Source: Lysobacteraceae bacterium (lineage in GTDB: Bacteria > Pseudomonadota > Gammaproteobacteria > Xanthomonadales > Xanthomonadaceae). From it: a stretch of 8,767 bases of DNA. The translations under genes and the position numbers were made by a program. Where the stretch lies: positions 1 to 8,767 of the forward strand of contig JAIXTZ010000091.1 of the NCBI GenBank assembly GCA_027483745.1, given 5' to 3'. Positions 1 through 6,228 of this stretch are shown here, in pieces; positions within the stretch are counted from its first letter, which is position 1, and each line of letters starts with the position of its first letter. Under the pieces are notes generated by a model. It did not search any database. It was given only the letters and a program-made list of their open reading frames with translations, and was not told the DNA's origin.

Positions 1-366
1 CCGCTGCTGGAGGCGATGAAGCGCGAAGGACGCCGCGTGGCGTGGATGTGCGACCCGATGCACGGCAACACCGAGACGGCAGCGAATGGCTACAAGACGC
101 GCCGCTTCGACAACATCCGCGCGGAAGTGGAGCAGAGCTTCGATGCGCATGCGGCCGCCGGCACGCGATTGGCGGGCGTGCATCTCGAGCTGACCGGCGA
201 GAACGTCACCGAGTGCACGGGCGGTGCGCGCGAGCTGGTCGATGCCGATCTGGCCCGCGACTACCGCACCACGGTGGACCCGCGGCTCAACTACGAGCAG
301 TCGCTGGAGATCGCGATGCTGATCGTGCGCAAGCAGTCGCAGATCGCGCAGCCGGCATCGCTCTGA
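1..366 (+). CDS. 3-deoxy-7-phosphoheptulonate (DAHP) synthase, class II, 3' part
   Basis: C-terminal 121 residues of a class II (plant/Mycobacterium-type) DAHP synthase. The enzyme condenses phosphoenolpyruvate and erythrose 4-phosphate, the first cytoplasmic step of the shikimate pathway. The reading frame is open from base 1, so the 5' end lies outside the window; the Met at base 16 is internal. Family motifs in order, numbering from the first visible residue: CDPMHGNT (His21, metal ligand by homology), GYKTR (about 30-34), HLELTGENVTEC (Glu63, predicted metal ligand) and DPRLN (Asp93, predicted metal ligand), then the terminal QSLE helix. These motifs separate class II from the E. coli AroF/G/H type. 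The frame ends in TGA and a G+C hairpin follows at once. The gene converges on the DUF6671 gene with a 39-bp gap. The identification is firm; the paralogue and symbol (aroG or aroH usage varies) cannot be fixed from this part. Confidence 0.95.
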   Translation, partial: PLLEAMKREGRRVAWMCDPMHGNTETAANGYKTRRFDNIRAEVEQSFDAHAAAGTRLAGVHLELTGENVTECTGGARELVDADLARDYRTTVDPRLNYEQSLEIAMLIVRKQSQIAQPASL

Positions 367-378
367 TCGGATGACCGT

Positions 379-404
379 CGCCTTGCCCCGTTCGGGGCGG
401 GGCG
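379..404 (+). terminator. Possible terminator hairpin after DAHP synthase
   Basis: A stem of GCCCC (385-389) and GGGGC (394-398) around a GTTC loop. In the plus-strand transcript it extends through two U-G wobbles to an outer CGCC/GGCG (379-382 with 401-404). There is only a weak T-run afterwards (TT at 405-406). The wobbles make it more stable as plus-strand RNA, which suits the end of the DAHP synthase transcript 13 nt upstream. It sits in the 39-bp gap between two convergent stop codons. Confidence 0.45.
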
Positions 405-405
405 T

Positions 406-1260
406 TCAGGGATTGCATTCCGGGCAATGCCCCGCGTCGGCGGCCGTGAGGCCGTCGGCGCGAGGCCGGTCTTCGCGATGCCCGCAGACGCCGCAGCCGT
501 GGATTTCGGCGCGCACCAGGTCGGTCGCTTCGCCACACAGTTCGCAGGGCAGCCCGGGTTGCACATCAATCCGGCCGAAGCCCGGCGCGCGACACCGGGG
601 GCAGGGCGTGGCCAAGCGCTCGGCCAGCCGCTGTCCGAGCCGGCCGATGGCCGCGAGACGGGTCGGATTCATGTGCGCGCGAAGATCAGCTTCAAGACGG
701 GCCAGACCATCCTGCGAGTGCGCCGCCATGAGCTCGACCGCTTCCGCGACTGCGGCTGGCTCGATGAGGCCTTTGGCGACCGGCATGGGCTCGCCGTTGG
801 CGCTCAACCACCGGTTCGGCTTCACCAAGGCCGCATGGGTGGGCAAGCCGATCGAGGCGAGCACGGGCTGGAGATCGGCGCCGGTCCGGACCGCCTTCGA
901 GATCCAGTTGGTGTCGTGGCCCGCCTGCTCGACCACGATCGTCTGGCCGTGCTCGTCATCGACGAAGGCCAGCAGCTCGACGTGCAGGGGCAGGAAACCG
1001 AGCAGCGGATCGGGCCCGAAGCTGCCCTCGGTGGCGATGCCGAGTCTCAGCCCGCTGGCGGCCATGCCGCGCCGGGCTTTTTCGATGACGACCTCATGCG
1101 CGGTCCCCGGGCGCCCGATGTCGCCGGCGAAGGTGCCGAGGGCGTCGGTATCGATGGCCACGGTCTCGACCTTCAATCCAACCGTCGCGAGGGCCGGCGC
1201 CAGCGCATCGGCCTTGCCGTGCAGGGTTGCGAGCGCGACGCGGGGATCGGGGTAGGGCAA
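406..1260 (-). CDS. DUF6671 family protein with C-terminal zinc-ribbon cysteines
   Basis: 284-residue soluble protein of unknown function, recognised as DUF6671. The N-terminal part (about 1-200) carries the ATLHGK (11-16), GTFAGDI (42-48), RPGT (50-53) and IATEGSFGP (75-83) segments typical of this family. The MNPTR segment at about 197-201 leads into a Cys-rich tail with four CxxC pairs: C220/C223, C239/C242, C256/C259 and C279/C282. That is enough for two tetrahedral zinc sites. The chosen start is TTG, 3 nt after the icd TAA stop. It puts the ATLHGK motif at the usual distance from the N terminus, and a purine-rich AGGGCGAG precedes it inside the end of icd. No ATG serves. The tight spacing indicates co-transcription and probable translational coupling with icd. 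No signal peptide or membrane segment is seen. The function is unknown; the metal-binding role of the tail is inference. Confidence 0.85.
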   Translation of the reverse strand: MPYPDPRVALATLHGKADALAPALATVGLKVETVAIDTDALGTFAGDIGRPGTAHEVVIEKARRGMAASGLRLGIATEGSFGPDPLLGFLPLHVELLAFVDDEHGQTIVVEQAGHDTNWISKAVRTGADLQPVLASIGLPTHAALVKPNRWLSANGEPMPVAKGLIEPAAVAEAVELMAAHSQDGLARLEADLRAHMNPTRLAAIGRLGQRLAERLATPCPRCRAPGFGRIDVQPGLPCELCGEATDLVRAEIHGCGVCGHREDRPRADGLTAADAGHCPECNP

Positions 1261-1263
1261 GGC

Positions 1264-2775
1264 TTACTCGCCCTGCGCCTGCGAGTAGCCGCGCACGCCG
1301 TCGAAGGTGTAGAGGTTCTCGGTCTTCACCGCGTCGAAGCCGGCCTCGGCGATGCGCATCAGCAGCCGCGAGATGGCCTGCCCGTCGACCGTCTCGCCCT
1401 TGGCCGGGAACCGGCAGCGCCAGTGGTCGGTGCGGAGCGTCTGCGGGTTGCCATTCGGGTAGACCTTCACGCCACGGTTGGTGATCAGCGCGAGGCGGAA
1501 ATCGTCGCCGGCGAGGCCTTCGAGCGCCGCGCCGAGTTCGTTCGGGTCGCGGGTGTCGGTGTCCCAGTTGAGGAAGACGTCGACGCCGACCAGCGCCTTC
1601 TTCGCGTTGACGTGCGGCGGGATGGCGACGTCGGGGTGCACCAGCGATTCCGGCTCGCGCTCGGGGTAGTCGACGGCGGCCATCTTCTTCGGCTGCTGGC
1701 CCAGGCGGGCGATGACGGCCTCGGCAAAGGCACGCGTGCCGACTTTCGTCGTGCTGACGCCGGCGCGGTAGATGTCGCCGGTGTGGATGCCTTCTTCCAG
1801 CGTGCACAGCCAGGCGTTGTGGATGTCCGTGGCCGGCTTTGCGCGGCCGAGGTGCACCAGCATCATCACCGCGGAGAGCAGCAGGCCCGAGGGGTTGGCG
1901 ATGTCCTTGCCGGCGATGTCCGGCGCGGAGCCGTGCACGGCTTCGAACATCGCGCAGTCGTGGCCGATGTTCGACGAGCCGGCGAGGCCGATCGAGCCGG
2001 CCACTTCGGCCGCGACGTCGGAGAGGATGTCGCCATAGAGGTTGGGCGTGACCACGACGTCGAAGTCGGTCGGACGGCTGGCCATGCGCGCCGTGCCGAT
2101 GTCGATGATCATGTGGTTGGTCGCGATCTCCGGGTACTGCGGCGCGATCTCGTCGAAGACCTTGTGGAACAGGCCGTCGGTGAGCTTCATGATGTTGTCC
2201 TTGGTCATGCACGTGACCTTCTTCCGCCCGTGCGCGCGGGCGTATTCGAAGGCATAGCGCACGATGCGCTCGCAGCCGGGGCGGGTGATCAGCTTCAGGC
2301 ACTGCACCACCTCGTCGCTCTGCCGGTGTTCGATGCCGGCGTAGGTGTCCTCCTCGTTCTCGCGGACGATCACCACGTCCATCGTCGGATGCAGCGCGGT
2401 GACGTAGGGGTGGTAGGACACGCAGGGGCGCAGGTTGGCGTACAGGCCGAGGGTCTTGCGCAGCGTCACGTTGACCGACTTGTAGCCGCCGCCCTGCGGG
2501 GTGGTGATCGGCCCCTTGAGGATGATCTTGTGCTGGTCGATGGCCTGCCACGTGTCTTCGCCGATGCCGGCCATCAGGCCGCTCTCGTAGGCCTTGAGGC
2601 CGACCGTGACGGGATGGAAGGCGAGGGCCGGGTCCGCGGCCTTGAGGATCGCCAGCGTGGCGGCCATGATCTCGGGACCAATGCCGTCACCAGCTGCGAC
2701 GGGAATGGTGGTCGCGGGCAGCGCGGCAGGAACGTAACGGGCCCGGGCAAGGGATTCAGCGAGGACGGCGGACAT
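1264..2775 (-). CDS. icd: Isocitrate dehydrogenase, Thermus-like with C-terminal extension, probably NAD-dependent
   Basis: 503-residue TCA-cycle enzyme that oxidatively decarboxylates isocitrate to 2-oxoglutarate in the cytoplasm. Visible active-site parts: isocitrate loop with Ser100, Asn102, Arg106 and Arg116; Arg138; catalytic Tyr145 in EEDTYAG; catalytic Lys192 in TKDNIMK; metal aspartates Asp249 and Asp253 in the NLYGDILSD signature, with Asp225 from the partner chain. The cofactor loop reads HGSAPDIAGKDIANP: Asp286, Ile287 and Ala293 occupy the places of Lys344, Tyr345 and Val351 of the NADP enzyme of E. coli, a pattern typical of NAD use. Residues from about 356 form the extra C-terminal domain known from Thermus-type enzymes. 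The ATG is supported by GGAG 8 nt upstream; upstream extension of the frame only runs into the divergent gene. First gene of an operon with DUF6671. Family certain; coenzyme inferred. Confidence 0.95.
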   Translation of the reverse strand: MSAVLAESLARARYVPAALPATTIPVAAGDGIGPEIMAATLAILKAADPALAFHPVTVGLKAYESGLMAGIGEDTWQAIDQHKIILKGPITTPQGGGYKSVNVTLRKTLGLYANLRPCVSYHPYVTALHPTMDVVIVRENEEDTYAGIEHRQSDEVVQCLKLITRPGCERIVRYAFEYARAHGRKKVTCMTKDNIMKLTDGLFHKVFDEIAPQYPEIATNHMIIDIGTARMASRPTDFDVVVTPNLYGDILSDVAAEVAGSIGLAGSSNIGHDCAMFEAVHGSAPDIAGKDIANPSGLLLSAVMMLVHLGRAKPATDIHNAWLCTLEEGIHTGDIYRAGVSTTKVGTRAFAEAVIARLGQQPKKMAAVDYPEREPESLVHPDVAIPPHVNAKKALVGVDVFLNWDTDTRDPNELGAALEGLAGDDFRLALITNRGVKVYPNGNPQTLRTDHWRCRFPAKGETVDGQAISRLLMRIAEAGFDAVKTENLYTFDGVRGYSQAQGE

Positions 2776-2783
2776 TGTGCGAT

Positions 2784-2787
2784 CTCC
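2784..2787 (-). promoter_or_regulatory. Ribosome binding site of icd
   Basis: GGAG on the minus strand, 8 nt before the icd ATG (2775-2773). It fixes the start at 2775, although the reading frame stays open for more than 100 codons upstream. Confidence 0.75.
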
Positions 2788-2791
2788 GAAA

Positions 2792-2827
2792 CGCGAAAAA
2801 GATGTCGTGAATATTGAAGCGCGAAAA
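2792..2827. repeat. Direct repeat CGCGAAAA in the divergent promoter region
   Basis: CGCGAAAA occurs at 2792-2799 and again at 2820-2827, 28 bp apart, between icd and the winged-helix gene. Between the copies lies an imperfect palindrome centred on AATATT (2810-2815). Both copies flank the proposed icd -10 box, a sensible place for a regulator to bind. An operator role is inference; eight-base repeats can occur by chance. Confidence 0.35.
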
Positions 2828-2841
2828 TCCGTGCGGCGCAA
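2813..2841 (-). promoter_or_regulatory. Possible sigma70-type promoter for icd
   Basis: On the minus strand a TTGCGC -35-like box (2841-2836) and a TTCAAT -10-like box (2818-2813) are separated by 17 nt. This would start transcription near 2805-2807, leaving a leader of about 30 nt that contains the GGAG. The -10 matches consensus at 4 of 6 bases and the -35 only partly, so this is a candidate. The A+T-rich core of the 85-bp divergent region supports promoter activity here. Confidence 0.35.
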
Positions 2842-2851
2842 GTCGCTGGGT

Positions 2852-2855
2852 GGAG
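2852..2855 (+). promoter_or_regulatory. Ribosome binding site choosing the GTG start at 2861
   Basis: GGAG within GGTGGAG, 5 nt before the GTG at 2861. It is the only convincing Shine-Dalgarno match among the candidate starts of the winged-helix regulator. Confidence 0.55.
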
Positions 2856-2860
2856 CACGC

Positions 2861-3223
2861 GTGAATCCGTCGTCCGCGGCCGGTGGGCGGCAGTCCGGGG
2901 CAAAGTCCCCGGCCGCGTCGAAGCCGAAGTCCACGGATGCCGAGCCGCACTGGACGTTCCTCAGCAACCACACCCATGTCCTCGTGTGCCTGGCCGCGGA
3001 CCCGGACCAGACGCTGCGCGATGTCGCCTCGAAGGTGGGCATCACCGAGCGCGCGGTGCAGCGCATCGTTGCCGAGCTCGAGGCCGCCGGCGCGCTGACG
3101 CGCGAGCGTGACGGCCGGCGCAATCGCTACCGGCTCGACACCACGTTGCCGTTGCGGCACCCCCTCGAGAAGCATCGAAGCATCGGCGACGTCCTCGCCC
3201 TCGTCCTCGGCAAGGGCCGCTGA
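2861..3223 (+). CDS. Small winged-helix transcriptional regulator
   Basis: 120-residue DNA-binding protein. A basic, Ala/Ser/Lys-rich N-terminal tail (about 1-28) leads into a winged helix: first helix around WTFLSNHTHVLVCLA (31-45), helix-turn-helix at about 51-76 (LRDVASKVGITERAVQRIV) and a basic wing at 79-92 (LTRERDGRRNRYRL). The fold is of the ArsR/MarR-like type; the effector is unknown, and no metal-binding Cys/His set is seen. The GTG at 2861 is preferred because GGAG lies 5 nt upstream. In-frame GTGs at 2777 and 2831 would add 28 or 10 residues without a good ribosome site, and the one at 2777 would start just 1 nt from the icd ATG. It is divergent from icd and only 4 nt upstream of the kinase gene, which suggests a two-gene operon. 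The exact start is moderately sure, the fold well supported. Confidence 0.85.
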   Translation: MNPSSAAGGRQSGAKSPAASKPKSTDAEPHWTFLSNHTHVLVCLAADPDQTLRDVASKVGITERAVQRIVAELEAAGALTRERDGRRNRYRLDTTLPLRHPLEKHRSIGDVLALVLGKGR

Positions 3224-3227
3224 GCGG

Positions 3228-5978
3228 ATGGCGGCAATGGATCCGAAGCAGCGTGCCCCTCGCGACGCGCCGCGTACCGGCGTGCTTCGCTGGCCGGGCG
3301 CCGAACTCGACCTGCGTTCGGCCCAGGTGCGGCGTGGACGGCAGCTGCTGACGCTCGATCGGTCGTCCTATGAAGTGCTGCTTGCGCTGCTGCTGCGTGC
3401 GGGCCAGGTGCTTGGCAAGGATGATCTGCTGGACGCGGCCTGGCCCGGTCGTGTCGTGTCGGAGAACTCCCTGGCCAAGGCGATCAGTCGGCTGCGACGG
3501 GAACTGGGCGACGACGCGGGTGCGCCGTTGCAATCCGTGCATGGCTACGGCTACCGCTGGGCGGGGGAAGTGCACTGGGCGGACGTCGAGGTGGCTCCGG
3601 CACCGCCAAGCGGGGAAGACGATTGGATCGGTGTCGCGGTACCGAAGCGTCCGGGATGGACGTTCCGCCGTGTTCTGGGCCGCGGTGAGCGTAGTGTCGT
3701 GCTGTTGGCCGATTCGGACGCCGGTGAGGCGCCGAGGGCGGTCAAGCTTGGCCTCGGCGAAGAGGGGCTGCGCCATGTGCGTCGCGAGGTCGCCCTGCAT
3801 CGCTACCTCGCTGCCATCAACCGCAATGTGCTCGGTCTCGCGCCTGCGCTGGGTTGGCAACTGGACGAGCCTCCCGTCTTCGTCGAGTACCCGTACTTCG
3901 AGCACGGCGATCTCGCGCATTGGATGGCGTCGCGGGCCGTCGCGGGCGGCGTGTCGCTTGAGCACCGGCTTGCCTTGGCCGCACAGATCGCCGAGGCCTT
4001 GGGCGAACTGCATGCCGCCGGTGTGGTCCACCAGGACTTGAAGCCGGGCAATCTGTTCCTGTCGCCGGATTCGAGCCTGCCGGAGGGGTGGCGCATCGCC
4101 ATCGCCGATTTGGGGGGCGGTCATGCGTCGCCCGTGTCACAGCACGCGGACGTCTTGTTCGACGCGGACGTGCTGGCCGAGTCGCGCCCGGCATCGGCCC
4201 TGCACACGGGGGCGGCCATCTACTGCGCCCCCGAGGTCCTGGCCGGCGGTTTGCCCACCCAACGCAGCGATCTCTACGCGCTGGGCGTATTGCTTTTCCA
4301 GCTGGTCGTCGGCGATCTACGCCGCCCCTTGGCCCCCGGCTGGGAATCGGATGTCGACGACCCCCTGCTGCGCGACGACATCCGCGCGCTGGCCGCCTTG
4401 CGGGTGGAGCAACGCACGCTGGGGGCGCAGCAGTTGGCCCAACACTTGCGCCAGCTGCCGGCCAGACGCCTTGTCGCCGCGGCCCGCGAGGAGGCGTCGA
4501 CGCGTGAGCGGCGCGCGGAGGAGCAACTGCAGCGGCAGCGGGTGAGGTTTCGCCTGCTGGGTGCGGCCACCGCGGCCCTCTGCGTCGGTCTGGGGGTGGC
4601 CACCTGGACCGGTTGGCTGGCATGGGAAGCTCGGCGCGATGAGGCCGTTCGGCGAAGCGAGGCCCAGGCCGTCCTCGATTTCCTGACCGACGACGTGCTG
4701 ACGCGCGCCGATCCTTATCGCGGCGGTGACGTCGCGATCAGTTTGCGCGCGTCGCTGGACGCCGCTGCCCCAAGCATCGACGAGCGCCTCGGAGGACGGC
4801 CGCTGGTCGCCGCGGCCGTGCATGGATCGGTCGCAGAGGCCTACGAGGCCTGGGGCGAGTACGCCAAGGCGGCACGCCACCAGCGCCTGTCGATCGAGCG
4901 GATCGAGTCGAGTGATCCCGAAGCGGACTCCCTCGCGGCCCAACAGCGTCGGCTGTGCCGGTTCGAGCGCCTCGCAGGCGACCTCGGGGCGGCTCAGGCG
5001 GCCTGCGATGCCGCGATCGAACAGGATCGTGCCCGGTTGGGGCAGGTTTCCGACGCCAGTCTCGTCGAGGGAGCAGCGCTGCTCTACGAGCGCGGGCGCT
5101 GCAGTACGGCGTTGAACCAGCTCGAGTCGGTCCTCTCCGAGGATGATCGGCGGAGCCGGTTGCCCGCGGGCGTGGAGGCCGATGCCCTCTGGTTCATCGG
5201 TCTTTGCCAAAGCCGAATGGGCGAGGAGGTGGCGGCCGCGGAGACCTTCCGCACGTTGGTGGCGCTCCGCGAGGCGGAGTCGGGCCCGGATGACGCGAAG
5301 ACCGCTTGGGCGCTGTCGGATTACGCGGAGGCCCTCGCCCGTGCAGGGCGGTTCGCGGAGGCAGGCGCCATCCTCGAGCGGCTCGACCATCGGATCGTCG
5401 ATCGTCTGGGGCCGGAGCACCCCGATGCGCTTGCCGTCGACTATCGCCGAGGCCTGATCGCGGCAGGGCAGGGACGAGACGACGAGGCCACGGGTCTGTT
5501 CCTTCGGGCCTACGCCGGCTGGGGACGGGCGCTCGGGGAAGGCCATGTGCTCACGATCCTCGCGGGCTCCGAGTTGGCCCGCAGCTTGGCCCGGCAGGGA
5601 GATCGCCCGCAGGCCAACGCGCTATTGGCCCGGCTGCAGCTTGCGGTCCGCCCACTCATCGCGGGTCGTGAAGCCCGCGCCATCGACATCCACCAGCTCT
5701 GGGTCGAAACGTTGCTCTACCTCGGTCGCACGGAGGATGCGGCCGGGACGCTGGCTGACTTTCTGGCCGCTGCGGTCGACGTCCTTCCGGAACAGCACCC
5801 ACGCTTGGCCGCGGCGCGATGCTACGAGAGCCAGATCGCGACACACCGGGGGCGGCTCGATGAGGCGGGAGCGGCGCTCAGCGCTTGCCGCTTGGGGTTG
5901 GCGCGACTCGGGGCGGAGGACTATCGACGTCGCGTCCTGGCTGAAGCCGAGCAGGCCGCGGACGAGGCTGCGCGCTGA
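3228..5978 (+). CDS. Membrane Ser/Thr protein kinase with N-terminal OmpR/CadC-type winged helix and C-terminal TPRs
   Basis: 916 residues. Domains in order: (a) OmpR/CadC-type winged helix, about 18-112, with recognition helix near 78-93 and wing ending VHGYGYRW; (b) Hanks-type kinase, about 144-412: glycine loop G151-R-G153 with Ser156 in place of the third Gly, Lys173 (AVK), Glu187 in helix C, HQD catalytic loop (His268-Asp270, Lys272, Asn275), DLG (294-296), APE (334-336), Asp348 of helix F; (c) charged coiled-coil-like linker about 418-440; (d) one transmembrane helix about 443-466; (e) a FLTDDV...ADP segment (485-496) common after the membrane helix of kinase-TPR proteins, then about nine TPR-like repeats to 893. 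The basic residues before the helix predict a cytoplasmic head and periplasmic TPRs. All core kinase residues are present, so activity is likely. ATG 3228 is chosen, 4 nt after the regulator stop; ATG 3237 is possible. No strong Shine-Dalgarno is seen, so coupled translation is likely. Confidence 0.93.
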   Translation: MAAMDPKQRAPRDAPRTGVLRWPGAELDLRSAQVRRGRQLLTLDRSSYEVLLALLLRAGQVLGKDDLLDAAWPGRVVSENSLAKAISRLRRELGDDAGAPLQSVHGYGYRWAGEVHWADVEVAPAPPSGEDDWIGVAVPKRPGWTFRRVLGRGERSVVLLADSDAGEAPRAVKLGLGEEGLRHVRREVALHRYLAAINRNVLGLAPALGWQLDEPPVFVEYPYFEHGDLAHWMASRAVAGGVSLEHRLALAAQIAEALGELHAAGVVHQDLKPGNLFLSPDSSLPEGWRIAIADLGGGHASPVSQHADVLFDADVLAESRPASALHTGAAIYCAPEVLAGGLPTQRSDLYALGVLLFQLVVGDLRRPLAPGWESDVDDPLLRDDIRALAALRVEQRTLGAQQLAQHLRQLPARRLVAAAREEASTRERRAEEQLQRQRVRFRLLGAATAALCVGLGVATWTGWLAWEARRDEAVRRSEAQAVLDFLTDDVLTRADPYRGGDVAISLRASLDAAAPSIDERLGGRPLVAAAVHGSVAEAYEAWGEYAKAARHQRLSIERIESSDPEADSLAAQQRRLCRFERLAGDLGAAQAACDAAIEQDRARLGQVSDASLVEGAALLYERGRCSTALNQLESVLSEDDRRSRLPAGVEADALWFIGLCQSRMGEEVAAAETFRTLVALREAESGPDDAKTAWALSDYAEALARAGRFAEAGAILERLDHRIVDRLGPEHPDALAVDYRRGLIAAGQGRDDEATGLFLRAYAGWGRALGEGHVLTILAGSELARSLARQGDRPQANALLARLQLAVRPLIAGREARAIDIHQLWVETLLYLGRTEDAAGTLADFLAAAVDVLPEQHPRLAAARCYESQIATHRGRLDEAGAALSACRLGLARLGAEDYRRRVLAEAEQAADEAAR

Positions 5979-6013
5979 CCGGAATGTCAGTTCACCTAAG
6001 TCTATGATTTAAA

Positions 6014-6040
6014 AGCTTTTCATAAGTATTCAGAAAAGCT
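6014..6040. repeat. AT-rich inverted repeat
   Basis: AGCTTTTC (6014-6021) is repeated inverted as GAAAAGCT (6033-6040) with an 11-nt spacer. It overlaps the perfect palindrome AAAAGCTTTT (6011-6020). It begins 33 nt after the kinase stop codon. It could be a protein-binding site or part of a promoter; it lacks the G+C stem and U-run of an intrinsic terminator. Confidence 0.5.
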
Positions 6041-6182
6041 CATCCTTGGGGAAAGCGTGATTCCGCGCCGCTTTGGCATCGTCACACCGCCTTGGGATGC
6101 ATGGCGATGGTTCGAAGGGTGGAAGCACCCGTAGGGCAGGGAGCCAGCAGGGAAGCCGACCACGCTCACGCCTCCAAGGCGA

Positions 6183-6199
6183 TTCCGCAGGATGCGGAA
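6183..6199. repeat. Perfect 7-bp inverted repeat
   Basis: TTCCGCA, loop GGA, TGCGGAA. A compact stable hairpin in the gene-free stretch, 29 bp before the terminator-like hairpin. Its role is unknown; it would fold in RNA of either strand. Confidence 0.5.
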
Positions 6200-6228
6200 A
6201 CTAGGAGTGTCAGGGGTTCAGATGACCA

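Noticed and set aside
16..18. ATG at 16 as the start of the first gene
   Set aside because: The frame is open to base 1 and class II DAHP synthases are several hundred residues long, so this Met is internal.
427..2817. A 796-codon open frame on the plus strand opposite icd and DUF6671
   Set aside because: It is antisense to two recognised genes, its product is Arg/Asp/Gly/Val-rich with no motif, and long stop-free antisense frames are expected from strong GC bias at third positions.
2776..3123. Upstream extension of the icd frame
   Set aside because: It would cover the divergent promoter region and most of the winged-helix gene. The ATG at 2775 has a ribosome site and gives the usual family length.
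3108..3227. Upstream extension of the kinase frame by 40 codons
   Set aside because: It overlaps the winged-helix regulator in another frame, and its translation is low-complexity Ser/Ala/Arg sequence with no domain. The ATG at 3228 directly after the regulator stop is more natural.
4317..5546. A 409-codon open frame on the minus strand inside the kinase gene
   Set aside because: Shadow of the kinase-TPR gene with no recognisable domain. The plus frame has clear kinase motifs through 4350 and continuous TPR-like sequence after.
5991..6008. TTCACC (5991-5996) with TATGAT (6003-6008) as a plus-strand promoter
   Set aside because: The boxes are only 6 nt apart, far from the 16-18 nt needed, and no suitable -35 lies at the right distance upstream of TATGAT.
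6097..6204. A 35-codon small frame in the intergenic region
   Set aside because: There is no ribosome site, the composition is Gly/Ser/Arg-rich, and the hairpin at 6183-6199 explains part of its sequence. No support as a gene.
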